A DNA stretch of 64,000 nt from Mycolicibacterium neoaurum ATCC 25795 (GCF_000691525.1 NZ_JMDW01000016.1:62001-126000); one strand, 5' to 3'. Positions 50,868 to 60,674 are shown, counted from the stretch's first letter. Made by a program: numbers and translations. The notes: generated from the letters alone by a model not told the origin.

Positions 50868-52285
50868 TCGAACTTGTGTGGCGCTCCTAGTGTTTTAGTG
50901 GGCGCTTTTGTGCTGTTCAGGGTTGATTTGTCGTGCAGTGCAAGAGGTTCAGCGGGTCGTTGGTGAAATGAAGGACGCGCACGCGGCGTGCCTCTAGGTT
51001 TCGGGGTTACCACACCAACCTCAACCAGAGGAACGATCCGCGTGCGCGTCAGTACTGCATTTAACCGTCTTCTTCAGATTCCCGGTGCATCCGTGGTCGA
51101 GGTGTCGATCGGCGACCGCGATGTCGAAGTCACCCTGCGCCCGACAACCCGGCTGCTGAGGTGCCCTTGCAGCAAACGCGTCGGGTCGGTCTATGACCGC
51201 CGCCGGCGACGATGGCGACACCTCGATCTGGGCACCAAACGACTGTGGCTGACCTACCACATCCGCCGACTGCACTGCCCGGACTGTGGTGTGACCACCG
51301 AAGAGGTGCCCTGGGCCCGCCCGGGAGCCAGGTTCAGCCGAGACTTCGAAGACACCGTGCTATGGCTGGCCCAGCGCACCGACCGCACGACAGTGTCCAC
51401 GCTGATGCGCTGCGCCTGGGAATCGGTCACCTCGATCATCAAACGCGGAGTCGCCCAACTGCTCGACCAACGTCGACTCACAGCCCTGTATCGGATCGGC
51501 GTCGACGAGATCTGTTACCGCCACCCGCACCGCTATCTGACCATCATCGGCGATCACACGTCTGGCACCGTCATCGATGTCCAACCCGGAAAGAGCCGCG
51601 AATCACTCGCTAAATTCTATACAAGCCAACCCGATTCGATCCTCGCCGGAGTCGAAGCGGTCACCATGGACGTCAGCAGCGTCTACACCGCAGCCACCCA
51701 AGAACACCTACCTCAGGCAACAATCTGCTACGACGGATTCCACATCTTGCAATGGGTCAACCGCGCACTGGACCGTGTCTTCTCCGAGGCCGCCGCCGGG
51801 CCAGACAAAGTCCATATGTCCTCAACGCAATGGCGGACCACCCGCTGGGCGTTGCGTACCGGAGAGGACAAACTCCCCGACGACAAACGCGCCCTGGTCA
51901 ACGAGATCGCCAAACAGAACCGGCACGTCGGGCGCGCATGGGCGCTCAAAGAACAAGCTCGCGACCTCTACCGCTACGACCACGAACCCGGCGCTGCCCG
52001 CCAACTCCTCAGGGCCTGGATCACCGCCGCCAAACGCTCCCGCATCCCGGCCTTCACAGCACTGGGCAAACGATTCGAGGTCTACACCGAACCCATCCTC
52101 GCGGCCATTGAACTAAAACTGTCCAACGCACTCGCCGAAGGCATCAACGCCAAAATCCGACTCATCAACGCCCGCGGCTACGGCCACCACTCGGCCGAAA
52201 CACTGACCTCGATGATCTACCTGTGCCTCGGCGGACTCCACATCAAGCTCCCCACGAAAACCTGAGGAGTAGCACTTGTGTTCGA
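50868..52285 (+). mobile_element. ISL3-family insertion sequence
   Basis: About 1.4 kb around one transposase gene. The proposed imperfect ends are TCGAACTTGTGTGGCGCTCCTA (50868 on) and, on the other strand, TCGAACACAAGTGCTACTCC (inward from 52285), sharing TCGAAC, GTG and CTCCT. No 8-base target duplication was found next to these ends, so the true boundaries may differ by some bases. It separates the ohr/aromatic genes from the accessory catabolic block. Confidence 0.6.
51042..52265 (+). CDS. ISL3-family transposase
   Basis: About 407 residues. An N-terminal zinc-ribbon (LRCPCSKRVGSVYDRRRRR, LHCPDCGVTTEEVPWARPG) is followed by the DDE transposase domain (GVDEICYRHPHRYLTIIGDH, VTMDVSSVYTAATQEHLP, EGINAKIRLINARGYGHHSA). 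The frame appears intact, so the element may be active. GTG at 51042 is chosen because AGAGGAAC lies just upstream; an in-frame ATG at 50988 is the alternative. Confidence 0.88.
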   Translation: MRVSTAFNRLLQIPGASVVEVSIGDRDVEVTLRPTTRLLRCPCSKRVGSVYDRRRRRWRHLDLGTKRLWLTYHIRRLHCPDCGVTTEEVPWARPGARFSRDFEDTVLWLAQRTDRTTVSTLMRCAWESVTSIIKRGVAQLLDQRRLTALYRIGVDEICYRHPHRYLTIIGDHTSGTVIDVQPGKSRESLAKFYTSQPDSILAGVEAVTMDVSSVYTAATQEHLPQATICYDGFHILQWVNRALDRVFSEAAAGPDKVHMSSTQWRTTRWALRTGEDKLPDDKRALVNEIAKQNRHVGRAWALKEQARDLYRYDHEPGAARQLLRAWITAAKRSRIPAFTALGKRFEVYTEPILAAIELKLSNALAEGINAKIRLINARGYGHHSAETLTSMIYLCLGGLHIKLPTKT

Positions 52286-52348
52286 CAATACTCCCCGATG
52301 TGGAGGTGTGCAAGAATAATCTGCAGCCGTCCGACGGCCGCGGATGAC

Positions 52349-53380
52349 TCAGGGGATCAGCTGCACCTTCAGATGGTCCTCCGACCGTGCCAGCGCCACC
52401 GCGTATCCGGCGGCGGCATCGTCCAACGGCAATGTGGTGGTGAAGATACCGTCGACGTCGAGCCGGCCGGCCTGTAACAGCGGGATCAGTGCGGCCCAGG
52501 TCTGTTGAACCGGGGCGGTGGTCAGCCGGATCGTGAGGCTGCGGATCAGGCAGGCCAGTGCGGGCAGCGGGTAGGGCTGCAGATCGTGCACACCCACGAT
52601 CGACACCGTGCCACCGGTGCGCACACTGTCGATAGCATCGCTGATGGTGGTGTCGGTACCGACTGCATCGATAACGGCATCGACTCCCAGTCCACCGGTG
52701 GCTTCCCGAATGGATTGCACGGCAGGAGGATCGATGGTCACGGCACCCCATGCGGCGGCTCGGTCGCGGCGGGTCCGCACCGGATCGACCGCATATACGG
52801 TGGCTGCGCCGAGGGTCAATGCGCTGCGCAGCGCGCACATACCGACCGCGCCGAGGCCGATCACTGCGACGGTGCCGCCGACCGGGATGTCAGCGCGCAG
52901 TGCTGCCGCCCATCCGGTGGCCAGGTTGTCGGTCAGCAGCAAGGCCTGCTCGGTACTGATGCCCTCCGGCATCTTGAGTAGCTGGAATTCGGCCGCGGGT
53001 ACGGCGAGCAAGTCGGACTGTGCGCCGCCGAGCGCACCGGATCCGAAGATCTGGGGCCCGAGCACGCACCGGATGGGGTCACGGGTGGCGCAACCCGGAC
53101 ACTGACCGCAGCCCGCGACCGAGGAGACCAGTACCCGATCGCCCACGGTGAAACCGGCCACCTCCGAACCGGTTTCGACAACGGTTCCGATCGCCTCATG
53201 GCCGAGTGCGACGGGGTCGACGAGCGGGTAGTGGCCTTCCAGGAAGTGCAGGTCTGATCCGCAGATCGCCGCTGCCTCGACGGCGATGATGGCACCAGTG
53301 GCGCCGGGCAGGGGCGGGTCGGGACGGCTTTGTACGCTGACGGTGCCTTCGGCGTCGACCACCACTGAACGCATGCTCAT
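52349..53380 (-). CDS. Zinc-dependent medium-chain alcohol dehydrogenase
   Basis: 343 residues of the MDR superfamily. The catalytic zinc ligands are in ICGSDLHFLEGHYP and ALGHEAIGTVVETGSEV, the structural-zinc cysteines in CGQCPGCATRDPIRC, and the NAD fold in VAVIGLGAVGMCALRSALTL. It would oxidise a secondary alcohol to the ketone used by the adjoining Baeyer-Villiger enzyme. The start overlaps that gene's stop by 4 bp (ATGA); a second ATG two codons in has a better Shine-Dalgarno (GGAGG). Confidence 0.87.
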   Translation of the reverse strand: MSMRSVVVDAEGTVSVQSRPDPPLPGATGAIIAVEAAAICGSDLHFLEGHYPLVDPVALGHEAIGTVVETGSEVAGFTVGDRVLVSSVAGCGQCPGCATRDPIRCVLGPQIFGSGALGGAQSDLLAVPAAEFQLLKMPEGISTEQALLLTDNLATGWAAALRADIPVGGTVAVIGLGAVGMCALRSALTLGAATVYAVDPVRTRRDRAAAWGAVTIDPPAVQSIREATGGLGVDAVIDAVGTDTTISDAIDSVRTGGTVSIVGVHDLQPYPLPALACLIRSLTIRLTTAPVQQTWAALIPLLQAGRLDVDGIFTTTLPLDDAAAGYAVALARSEDHLKVQLIP

Positions 53381-55278
53381 TCCTCCCGGAAGTCCGACCA
53401 GATGGGTTCGCGCACGGCAGCGTGATAGGTGCTCAGGCGCCAGGGGCTGACGGTGTGGATCTCACCGTCGTCATTCTTGAAGTATGAGTGGGTGATCGAT
53501 GGGTGAGCCCAGACGGTCTTGCGGATCTCTTCCTGAGACCGCCTGTGCCATTCGGCGGTCGGATCGCGTAGTGGTTCGATGCATCGCAAGTCGGCGGTGA
53601 TCAGGTGCTCCAAGCACTGGTTGATATAGCGCATCTGCAACTCGGAGTTCAGGATCAGACTGCCGCCATGCGCCAGGTGGGCGCCCGGACCGTAGGTCAT
53701 GAAGAAGTTGGGAAAGCCCGGGACGGTGATGCTGCGGTAGGCATACGGTCGGGTGCCCCACACCTCGTGCAGGTCGAGGCCGTTGCGGCCGGTGACGGTG
53801 ATCGGGAACAACACGTCGGTGGCGCGGAAACCGGTGGCGTACACGATGATGTCGGCCTCATGGGTGGTGCCGTCGGCGGTGACCACGCCCGTCTCGGTGA
53901 TGCGCTCGATCGGGGTCCTGATGAGCTCGACATGGTCGCGTTTGAGTGTGCTCAACCAACTGCCGTTGTCCTGCAGGGTGCGCTTGCCGGTGGCCGGGTA
54001 GTCGGGTAACACCTTGGCCAGCAGGTCTGGATCATCTCCGACCTGGTTGGTGATCCAGTCGGTGAACATGATGCGCGCGATGGCGTTGATCTCGCTGACG
54101 GCATTGCCCTGATCTCGGTAGTCGGGGTCGACCAGCGCGGCATCCAGACCTTTGTCCGCGCCCGGCCAGAGCAGTAGGAAGCGATACCAGCGGCCGTAGT
54201 AGGGCAGGTGTTCCATTGCCCAGCGCACGCCTTCGGCCACGGGCTCGTGGTACATGGGATTGGGAAACATCCACTGGGCGGTGCGCTGAAAGACGTTGAG
54301 GCGTGCGACGTTGTCGGCGATTGCTGGGGCGATCTGGAATCCGCTGGCCCCGGCACCGATCAGGGCGACGCGCTTTCCAGTGATGTCGACGCCGTGATCC
54401 CAGGCTGCGGAATGGAATGACGGCCCGGTGAACGTGTCGGCGCCAGGGAAGTCCGGGATCTTGGGACGGTTGAGTTGTCCGACGGCGGTGATGATGGCGT
54501 TGGCGGCGAAGCTCTGGCCGTCGCCGGTGGTGACGTTCCAGCGATCACCGTCCCAGCTCACCTGGCGGACCTCGGTGCCGAAGCGGATGTGCGGGCCGAG
54601 TTCGTGGCGGTCCACCACATCGGTGAAGTACTGCCGCAGTTCGGGCTGTTCGGCGAAGAAGTGCTGCCAGTGATTGCTGGGTTCGAAGCTGTAACAGTAG
54701 AAATGGTTGGCTACATCGACACGAGCACCGGGATAGCTGTTCTCCCACCATGTTCCGCCCGGTCCGCTGTTCTTCTCCAGGATGGTGAAGCCGATGCCGG
54801 CCTGCCTGAGCCGCACGCCGGCCAGGATGCCGGACTCACCGCAGCCGATGACGATGACATGGAAGTCCCCGGTGTCCTCGAGCGCATGCGGTCGCCGTGG
54901 GTCGATCCCATCGAGGTCGAGCTCCTCGAGTACCAGCGGCAGGTTGTCCTCGCCGACGTGTTCGCAGGCTGCCCAATCGAGCATCTCTCGGATCAGTTCA
55001 GGTGAAAGAGGTTCGGGGACCGGGCAACCGGCGTCGCGGTATGCAGTGATGACGGGAAGGGCCTCGGTGCGAGCACGGGCCTTGTCCTCCTCGGACATGA
55101 AACCCTGTACTTCATTGAGGAACAGTCCGGCCTGCTTGTAGTCGCGGATGAAACGCGGGTCGCCGGTGATGTGAACGAGTGACAGCAGCAGCGTTGGAAT
55201 GCTGACCTGCTCCAATGCCGCGGCGATATCGGCTTCGGGGGTCTCAAAGGGCCGGCCGGTGTGGAAGCTGCGGGTCAC
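53377..55278 (-). CDS. Baeyer-Villiger monooxygenase, 4-hydroxyacetophenone-monooxygenase-like
   Basis: A 633-residue FAD/NADPH enzyme. The Baeyer-Villiger fingerprint reads FTGPSFHSAAWD (FxGxxxHxxxW). Two Rossmann motifs are present: VIVIGCGESGILAGVRLRQA and VALIGAGASGFQIAPAIADN. The extra N-terminal domain of about 130 residues is typical of the HAPMO subgroup. It inserts oxygen next to a ketone to give an ester or lactone. The GTG start at 55278 follows a TTGCCT/TAGCGT promoter that would make the mRNA leaderless. It is coupled to the alcohol dehydrogenase. Confidence 0.88.
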   Translation of the reverse strand: MTRSFHTGRPFETPEADIAAALEQVSIPTLLLSLVHITGDPRFIRDYKQAGLFLNEVQGFMSEEDKARARTEALPVITAYRDAGCPVPEPLSPELIREMLDWAACEHVGEDNLPLVLEELDLDGIDPRRPHALEDTGDFHVIVIGCGESGILAGVRLRQAGIGFTILEKNSGPGGTWWENSYPGARVDVANHFYCYSFEPSNHWQHFFAEQPELRQYFTDVVDRHELGPHIRFGTEVRQVSWDGDRWNVTTGDGQSFAANAIITAVGQLNRPKIPDFPGADTFTGPSFHSAAWDHGVDITGKRVALIGAGASGFQIAPAIADNVARLNVFQRTAQWMFPNPMYHEPVAEGVRWAMEHLPYYGRWYRFLLLWPGADKGLDAALVDPDYRDQGNAVSEINAIARIMFTDWITNQVGDDPDLLAKVLPDYPATGKRTLQDNGSWLSTLKRDHVELIRTPIERITETGVVTADGTTHEADIIVYATGFRATDVLFPITVTGRNGLDLHEVWGTRPYAYRSITVPGFPNFFMTYGPGAHLAHGGSLILNSELQMRYINQCLEHLITADLRCIEPLRDPTAEWHRRSQEEIRKTVWAHPSITHSYFKNDDGEIHTVSPWRLSTYHAAVREPIWSDFREE

Positions 55279-55286
55279 AGCCGGTT

Positions 55287-55315
55287 ACGCTACGGCCGGT
55301 TGCGGAATGAGGCAA
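55287..55315 (-). promoter_or_regulatory. Promoter of the Baeyer-Villiger operon
   Basis: On the minus strand there is -35 TTGCCT (55315-55310), a 17-base spacer, and -10 TAGCGT (55292-55287), ending 8 bases before the GTG start. A leaderless transcript is expected. Confidence 0.45.
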
Positions 55316-55330
55316 GGGTGTAGTGATGTT

Positions 55331-56020
55331 TCACCCTCGACTCGGTCGGCGCTCGGCGCTGCGCCCCACGATGTCGATGGCATGGCCCAATCTGGAGCGC
55401 ATCTCGGAGAACGTCCTTCGGCCCTGGACCAACGCGAGTACCTCTGAAGTCCACACGTCGGTGATGAGGTCTGCGATGGCGGCATAGGTGTTCGTCTCGG
55501 CGGAGTAACCCTGGGCCATGACGTGTATGAACATGATCGCCGTCTGTCTGCGGATCATCTCGGCTTCCACGGAAGCCACCACATGAGACGCGACGTAGGC
55601 ATGGGTAAGCGAGTGTGTCACTCGGTCGGAGTGTTCCATGGCGTTGATCAGGCTCCAGACCGACAACCGGAGTCTCGATATCGGGTCGTCGATGGCGGAC
55701 AGATCCGCGCTCAGAAATTCGTCGAATCGGATCAACTCCCGTTCCAAGGCCATCACGAGAAGATGAACCTTCGACGGAAAGTAATGATAGAGCGTGCCCA
55801 TCGCGACATCTGCTTCGTCGGCGATGGTGCGCATGTGGACGCGGTCATATCCGCCGGCACCCGCGACAGACACGGCGGCGTCGAGTATTCGGGATCGACG
55901 TTCGCGCTGACGTTCGGTGGTCAGTTCTTCTTCGGGCAGCGAAGCGACGTGATAGTGGTACGCCTCCTCGTCGTCTGGCCTCAGCGCCACGCGGTCTCCC
56001 TGTAGATCGTAGCCATCCAT
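55331..56020 (-). CDS. TetR regulator of the KstR subfamily
   Basis: About 229 residues. The DNA-binding part (ERQRERRSRILDAAVSVAGA, MRTIADEADVAMGTLYHYFP, SKVHLLVMALERE) is very close to KstR, the cholesterol-catabolism repressor. The rest aligns loosely over the ligand domain (TDVWTSEVLALVQGRRTFSE). It lies among FadD19-like, FprB-like and mce genes but is not KstR itself, since its own promoter carries a different operator. ATG at 56020 is taken; shorter starts are possible. A perfect TGGACA-GG-TGTCCA site lies 16 bases upstream, so it is probably autoregulated. Confidence 0.82.
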   Translation of the reverse strand: MDGYDLQGDRVALRPDDEEAYHYHVASLPEEELTTERQRERRSRILDAAVSVAGAGGYDRVHMRTIADEADVAMGTLYHYFPSKVHLLVMALERELIRFDEFLSADLSAIDDPISRLRLSVWSLINAMEHSDRVTHSLTHAYVASHVVASVEAEMIRRQTAIMFIHVMAQGYSAETNTYAAIADLITDVWTSEVLALVQGRRTFSEMRSRLGHAIDIVGRSAERRPSRG

Positions 56021-56035
56021 CCGTTGAAACCGTGG

Positions 56036-56049
56036 TGGACAGGTGTCCA
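56036..56049. promoter_or_regulatory. Operator copy 1 for the KstR-type regulator
   Basis: TGGACAGGTGTCCA is a perfect 14-bp palindrome 16 bases upstream of the regulator start codon. It is laid out like the KstR consensus TnnAACnnGTTnnA, with ACA/TGT in place of AAC/GTT. Confidence 0.65.
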
Positions 56050-56171
56050 ACGATATGCCCCTATTGACCGTCCGACAGTTGTGTCCGCTTCGTTGGTCGT
56101 GGACGTTAACCGCCGAAAGATGCGACAAAACAGGCACAATCGGTGGACGCTTGTTAAACGATAACGGATCA

Positions 56172-56193
56172 TATAATAATGGACACCTGTCCA
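56172..56193 (+). promoter_or_regulatory. Consensus -10 and operator copy 2 in front of the ferredoxin/NADP reductase operon
   Basis: A perfect -10 TATAAT (56172-56177) is followed two bases later by TGGACACCTGTCCA (56180-56193), the second copy of the 14-bp palindrome, covering the expected transcript start. Repression by blocking RNA polymerase is the direct prediction. The surrounding 56140-56180 is unusually AT-rich. Confidence 0.65.
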
Positions 56194-56243
56194 GCTAATC
56201 GAGTGGATGTAGTCCAATGACCGTGAGGTCGAGGGGAGGGGTC

Positions 56244-57821
56244 GTGGCGTACGTCATCACGCAGAATTGCTGTAAGGACGCCAGTTGTGTGCCGGTCTGC
56301 CCGGTGGACTGCATTCGTCCGGTCGATGCGTCGGCCGCCGACATGCTCTATATCGACCCCGAGTCGTGCATCGACTGCGGCGCCTGCTTCGACGAATGCC
56401 CGGTCGATGCGATCTACTACGAGGAGGATGTGCCCGCTGCGCAGGCACGATTCCGCGAGATCAACGCCGAGTACTTCCAGCGCCATCCGCTGGAGCCGGA
56501 CACCACGCCGCAGCGACCATCGCGACAGGTTGCAGACGGCGAGTTGACGGTGGCGATAGTCGGCGCCGGTCCGGCGGCGTGTTACGCCGCGGCTGAACTC
56601 ATGGCGATCGACGGAGTGCGGGTCAACCTCTTCGAGCGGTTACCCACCCCGTTCGGCCTGATTCGGGCCGGTGTCGCACCAGATCATCAACACACCAAAT
56701 CGGTGGTCGACATCTTCGATAGAACCTTCGTCAACCCCAGGTTCGGGTGCCACCTTGGCGTGGAGATCGGTAAAGACTTGAGTCACGACCAGGTGCTCGA
56801 CCATCACCACGCGGTGATCTACGCCGTGGGCGCGGCCACCAGCAGGCCGCTCGGGATTGCCGGTGAGGACCTGCCCGGCAGCCACCCCGCCGCCGACTTC
56901 GTCGGCTGGTACAACGGCCATCCCGATTACGCGGACGGTGGGTTCGTCCTCGACGGCGAACGTGCGGTGATCATCGGCAACGGTAATGTCGCGCTCGATA
57001 TCGCACGGATGATGCTGCTGGACTCCGTTGCACTCGGTCGCACCGATATCGCGGATCACGCACTGGACGCACTGCGGGACAGCACGATCCGTGAGGTCGT
57101 GGTCTTGGGGCGACGGGGCATCGCGGATGCCGCCTTCTCGGTAGGCGAGTTCCTCGCGCTCGGGGAGCTCGACGGAGTCGATGTGACCATAGACGGACCG
57201 GTGCAGGATTCGACCGGGGACACCGATCTCTGGGCCACCTTGAAGCTGGACATCGCCAGGGAGTATGCGGCGCGGCCCACCACTCCGGGCAACAGACGAA
57301 TCATCCTCCGTTTCAACACATCACCAGTAGAGATCATCGGTGACGGGAGAGTGTCCGGACTGCGTGTCGAACGGGACGGCGCCAACGAAGTGTTGGACGC
57401 ATCATTGGTGTTGCGTTCGATCGGCTATCGCGGGGTGCCGGTGCCCGGCCTCCCGTTCGACGATGTCGCTGGGGTCGTGCCCAACGAGGATGGCCGCGTG
57501 CAGGACAGTCCGGGTAGCTATGTCGCAGGCTGGATCAAGCGCGGCCCGCGCGGCGTCATCGGTAGCAACCGCACGTGTGCAGAACAGACCGTCGAAGCGC
57601 TCTGGCGTGATCACTGCGACGGCAAGCTGACCCGTGACATCGCTGGGCCCGAGTCCCTCAGTGCGGCGCTGCGTGAAAACGGCGCGCAACCAGTGGATTG
57701 GTCGGGTTGGCGCAATATCGACGCCGCCGAGCGACGACGTGGCGCGGCAGTCGACCGCCCACGGGTCAAGTTCATCGGAATCCCGCAAATGCGGTCCGCG
57801 TCGGTGACGGCGGGATCGTGA
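56244..57821 (+). CDS. Ferredoxin fused to NADP reductase, FprB-like
   Basis: 525 residues. An N-terminal two-cluster ferredoxin domain (CCKDASCVPVCPVDC, CIDCGACFDECPVDAIYY) is followed by an adrenodoxin-reductase-like FAD/NADP domain (AIVGAGPAACYAAAEL, IIGNGNVALDIARMML, GWIKRGPRGVIGSNRTCAEQ). It passes electrons from NADPH to P450s, Rieske oxygenases or other Fe-S proteins. It matches FprB in layout. GTG at 56244 with the strong GGGGAGGGG before it is preferred to ATG at 56217. It is the first gene of the operon running to the APH-like gene, under operator copy 2. Confidence 0.85.
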   Translation: MAYVITQNCCKDASCVPVCPVDCIRPVDASAADMLYIDPESCIDCGACFDECPVDAIYYEEDVPAAQARFREINAEYFQRHPLEPDTTPQRPSRQVADGELTVAIVGAGPAACYAAAELMAIDGVRVNLFERLPTPFGLIRAGVAPDHQHTKSVVDIFDRTFVNPRFGCHLGVEIGKDLSHDQVLDHHHAVIYAVGAATSRPLGIAGEDLPGSHPAADFVGWYNGHPDYADGGFVLDGERAVIIGNGNVALDIARMMLLDSVALGRTDIADHALDALRDSTIREVVVLGRRGIADAAFSVGEFLALGELDGVDVTIDGPVQDSTGDTDLWATLKLDIAREYAARPTTPGNRRIILRFNTSPVEIIGDGRVSGLRVERDGANEVLDASLVLRSIGYRGVPVPGLPFDDVAGVVPNEDGRVQDSPGSYVAGWIKRGPRGVIGSNRTCAEQTVEALWRDHCDGKLTRDIAGPESLSAALRENGAQPVDWSGWRNIDAAERRRGAAVDRPRVKFIGIPQMRSASVTAGS

Positions 57822-57859
57822 TCGAAGATGGGTCGATCCAGGGCAGGAAGTAGGTCGCG

Positions 57860-59542
57860 GTGAGCTTTGAATTCGATCTGTCCGGTGTGTTCCGCGCGGT
57901 TGCCGCCGCGATACCGGATTACTGTTTCCTGCACTGGCGTGGTGAGCGGTTCACCTATGCCGCCACCGATATTCGTGTCGACGGCGTTGCGCACTATCTC
58001 CACAGCCTGGGCGTGGGTTGTCACATCGAGCGCCGCGGGCTGCAGGGTTACGAATCCGGGCAGGACCACCTCGGGATCTACCTGCGGAACAGCAACCAGT
58101 ATCTGGAGACCATGCTCGGTGCATACCGTGCGCGTGTCGCACCGTTCAACGTCAATTTCCGTTACACCGGCGAGGAACTGATCTACCTGTTACGCGATGC
58201 GCATGCCACCGTGCTGGTCTACGGCGCGGAGTTCGCACCACGAGTCGCCGAGATCCGTGATCGCTTACCTGAGGTGAAGTTCCTCATCCAGGTGCCGGAT
58301 GATTCCGGACATCCTCTTCTCGAAGGTGCGGTCAACTTCGAGACCATCGTCCATACGGCGCCACCCTCGACCGCCATGCCGGCTCCTTCCGGTGAGGACC
58401 TGTTCATCATCTACACCGGCGGCACCACAGGCATGCCCAAAGGCGTGTTGTGGCGTCAGCACGATATCTTCATGTCCTCCATGGGCGGCCGACCTCTGGG
58501 AGGTGGACCTGCCTTGGAAAGCCTGGAAGCGCTACAGGCTCGCGTCCGGCAGGCACCAGGCGCATTGTCACTGTTGATGGTGGCTCCGTTCATGCACGGT
58601 GCCGGACAATGGGCGACGTTCTATCTCATGACCATGGGAGGTTGGATCGCGCTACCCGATGATGTCCGCACACTTGATCCGGCCAAGGCGCTGCGTCTGG
58701 TCGATCAACTCGGAATCACCGGAATCCCGGTGGTGGGTGACGCGGTCGCTCGCCCGCTGATCGACGAGATCGAGACTGGGGGTCACGATCTGAGGACACT
58801 CCTCACCATCACCAATGGTGGGGCGCCGCTCTCGCCCACCGTCCGGGACCGCATTCTGGCGGCACTGCCGCACGTTGCGCTCGTCGACGTGATCGGGTCG
58901 TCGGAGACCGGCACTCAGATGAACAGGTTGTCCACCGCCGAAGTCGCCGAGGCGACGGGCTTCTCTCCGTCGGATGCGACTGCAGTGATATCGCCTGATC
59001 GCGAGAGGGTTCTCGCCCCCGGCGGCGGGCAAGGGTGGCTGGCTCAACGAGGGTTCATACCGCTTGGATACCTTGGTGATCCGGCCAAGACTTCGGCGAC
59101 CTATCCGACGATCGACGGGGTGCGATGGTCCCTGCCGGGCGACCGAGCCGAATATCGCTCCGATGGCCATATCGTTCTGCTCGGCCGTGATTCACTGACC
59201 ATCAATACGGGAGGAGAAAAGGTCTTCGTCGAAGAGGTCGAGCAGGCTCTGTGTGCGCACGACGCGGTGTACGACGTCGTAGTCGTGGGACGGCCCTGTC
59301 CGCGTTGGGGCCAGGAGGTCGTGGCCATCGTCCAGCTGATCGACGGTGTAGAGGCGACCGACCAGGAGTTGGCTGCCACATGCTCCGAACGGCTTGCGCG
59401 CTACAAGATTCCGAAGTCTTTCATCCGAACTTCCACCATCTTACGATCCCCGGCAGGGAAGGCCGACTACCGCTGGGCCAGAGAACTGGCTATCCGAACC
59501 AGTGCCCAGCTGCCCGAGTCGACACCGTCGGAGATCGCATGA
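57860..59542 (+). CDS. Acyl-CoA synthetase, FadD19-like
   Basis: 560 residues of the adenylate-forming family: LFIIYTGGTTGMPKGVLWRQ (P-loop), a IGSSETG A5 motif, and SINSGGEK-type TINTGGEKVFVEEVEQAL. The end SPAGKADYRWARELA closely resembles FadD19, which loads steroid side-chain acids (C26) onto CoA. An insertion between strands (residues 50-75) is not in FadD19. The substrate is probably a bulky alicyclic or branched acid. The start is GTG at 57860. Its stop overlaps the next gene by 4 bp. Confidence 0.85.
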   Translation: MSFEFDLSGVFRAVAAAIPDYCFLHWRGERFTYAATDIRVDGVAHYLHSLGVGCHIERRGLQGYESGQDHLGIYLRNSNQYLETMLGAYRARVAPFNVNFRYTGEELIYLLRDAHATVLVYGAEFAPRVAEIRDRLPEVKFLIQVPDDSGHPLLEGAVNFETIVHTAPPSTAMPAPSGEDLFIIYTGGTTGMPKGVLWRQHDIFMSSMGGRPLGGGPALESLEALQARVRQAPGALSLLMVAPFMHGAGQWATFYLMTMGGWIALPDDVRTLDPAKALRLVDQLGITGIPVVGDAVARPLIDEIETGGHDLRTLLTITNGGAPLSPTVRDRILAALPHVALVDVIGSSETGTQMNRLSTAEVAEATGFSPSDATAVISPDRERVLAPGGGQGWLAQRGFIPLGYLGDPAKTSATYPTIDGVRWSLPGDRAEYRSDGHIVLLGRDSLTINTGGEKVFVEEVEQALCAHDAVYDVVVVGRPCPRWGQEVVAIVQLIDGVEATDQELAATCSERLARYKIPKSFIRTSTILRSPAGKADYRWARELAIRTSAQLPESTPSEIA

Positions 59543-60609
59543 TTCCGCTACAGCCGGGCGAGATCACGCCGGCCTGGATGTCCGGTGCACTGCGTTCGGT
59601 GAACACCGAGCCAGTGGTCGACACTGCAACGGTGACCCCCGTCGGAACCGGCCAGACCGGGGCGACCTACCGTGTCGCGGTGACGTACACCCGAGGTGGC
59701 GATCAGCTGCCGTCGAGCTACGTCGTCAAGTTGCCGTCGCAGGATCCCGAAGTGCGGCAACGGGTTGCGCTGGGATACCGATCTGAGCATGCGTTCTACA
59801 CGGAGGTTGCGGCAACCGTCGCGGTGCCGACACCGCACTGCTATCACATCGACATTGCGAACGAGGGCGTCGACTTCGTGATGCTCATGGCCGATCTGGC
59901 ACCGGCTGTTCAAGGTGACCAGATCCTCGGTTGCTCCGCAACCGAGGCTGCGTTGGCAGTCGAGGCTCTTGCCGGCCTCCACGGTCCGCGTTGGTGTGAT
60001 CCCGCGTGGCTGGACTTCGGGGGCACGACGATGCCGCGTGCGGATGCCGACATCGCCCGCGGAATGGGTGATCTGGCGCGGTTCGCCGCCGACACCACCA
60101 CGGAGCGACTAGGGGCCCGGATATCGCCCGAGGACCTCCTGACCATCGACCGGGCGGTCACGCTCGTGTCGGCGTGGCTTCGTCTTGAACCGAACCGCTT
60201 TGCTCTTCTCCATGGGGACTACCGTCTGGACAACCTGTTGTTCGATCCAGGATGCACCCGGGTGACTGTGGTGGACTGGCAGACACTCGCGGTCGGGTTG
60301 CCGGCGCGTGACCTGGCGTACTTCATCGCGACGAGCTTTTCGGTGGCCGAGAGGGCCGGCTTCGAAGCGGATCTCGTCACGGCGTATCACCGCCGGCTGT
60401 GCAGCCACGGCGTCACCGGTTACGACGTCGGCGCGTGCTGGGATGACTACCGCATCGGCATGCTTCAGATCCCGCTGTTGACCATGCTTGGATTCGCCTT
60501 CTCCGCTGCCACCGAACGCGGCGACGACATGGTGCTGGCGATGCTGGCACGCGGGTGCGCAGCCATCAGAGACCTCGGCACGCTTGACCTCATCGAGCGC
60601 CGCTCATGA
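59539..60609 (+). CDS. APH/ecdysteroid-kinase-like phosphotransferase
   Basis: 356 residues with the aminoglycoside-phosphotransferase fold. The catalytic loop is LLHGDYRLDNLLFD and the metal-binding Asp follows in VTVVDWQTLAVG. Such kinases occur in several mycobacterial lipid or steroid loci (for example near FadE36), with unknown substrates. It is unlikely to be a drug-resistance enzyme, given the context. ATG at 59539 overlaps the FadD stop. Confidence 0.8.
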   Translation: MIPLQPGEITPAWMSGALRSVNTEPVVDTATVTPVGTGQTGATYRVAVTYTRGGDQLPSSYVVKLPSQDPEVRQRVALGYRSEHAFYTEVAATVAVPTPHCYHIDIANEGVDFVMLMADLAPAVQGDQILGCSATEAALAVEALAGLHGPRWCDPAWLDFGGTTMPRADADIARGMGDLARFAADTTTERLGARISPEDLLTIDRAVTLVSAWLRLEPNRFALLHGDYRLDNLLFDPGCTRVTVVDWQTLAVGLPARDLAYFIATSFSVAERAGFEADLVTAYHRRLCSHGVTGYDVGACWDDYRIGMLQIPLLTMLGFAFSAATERGDDMVLAMLARGCAAIRDLGTLDLIERRS

Positions 60610-60674
60610 CCAACCGTGCGGTGTGCCCACGCGGTGTAAGCCGCAACTGACCATCGAGACACGCTGTACCCGTG

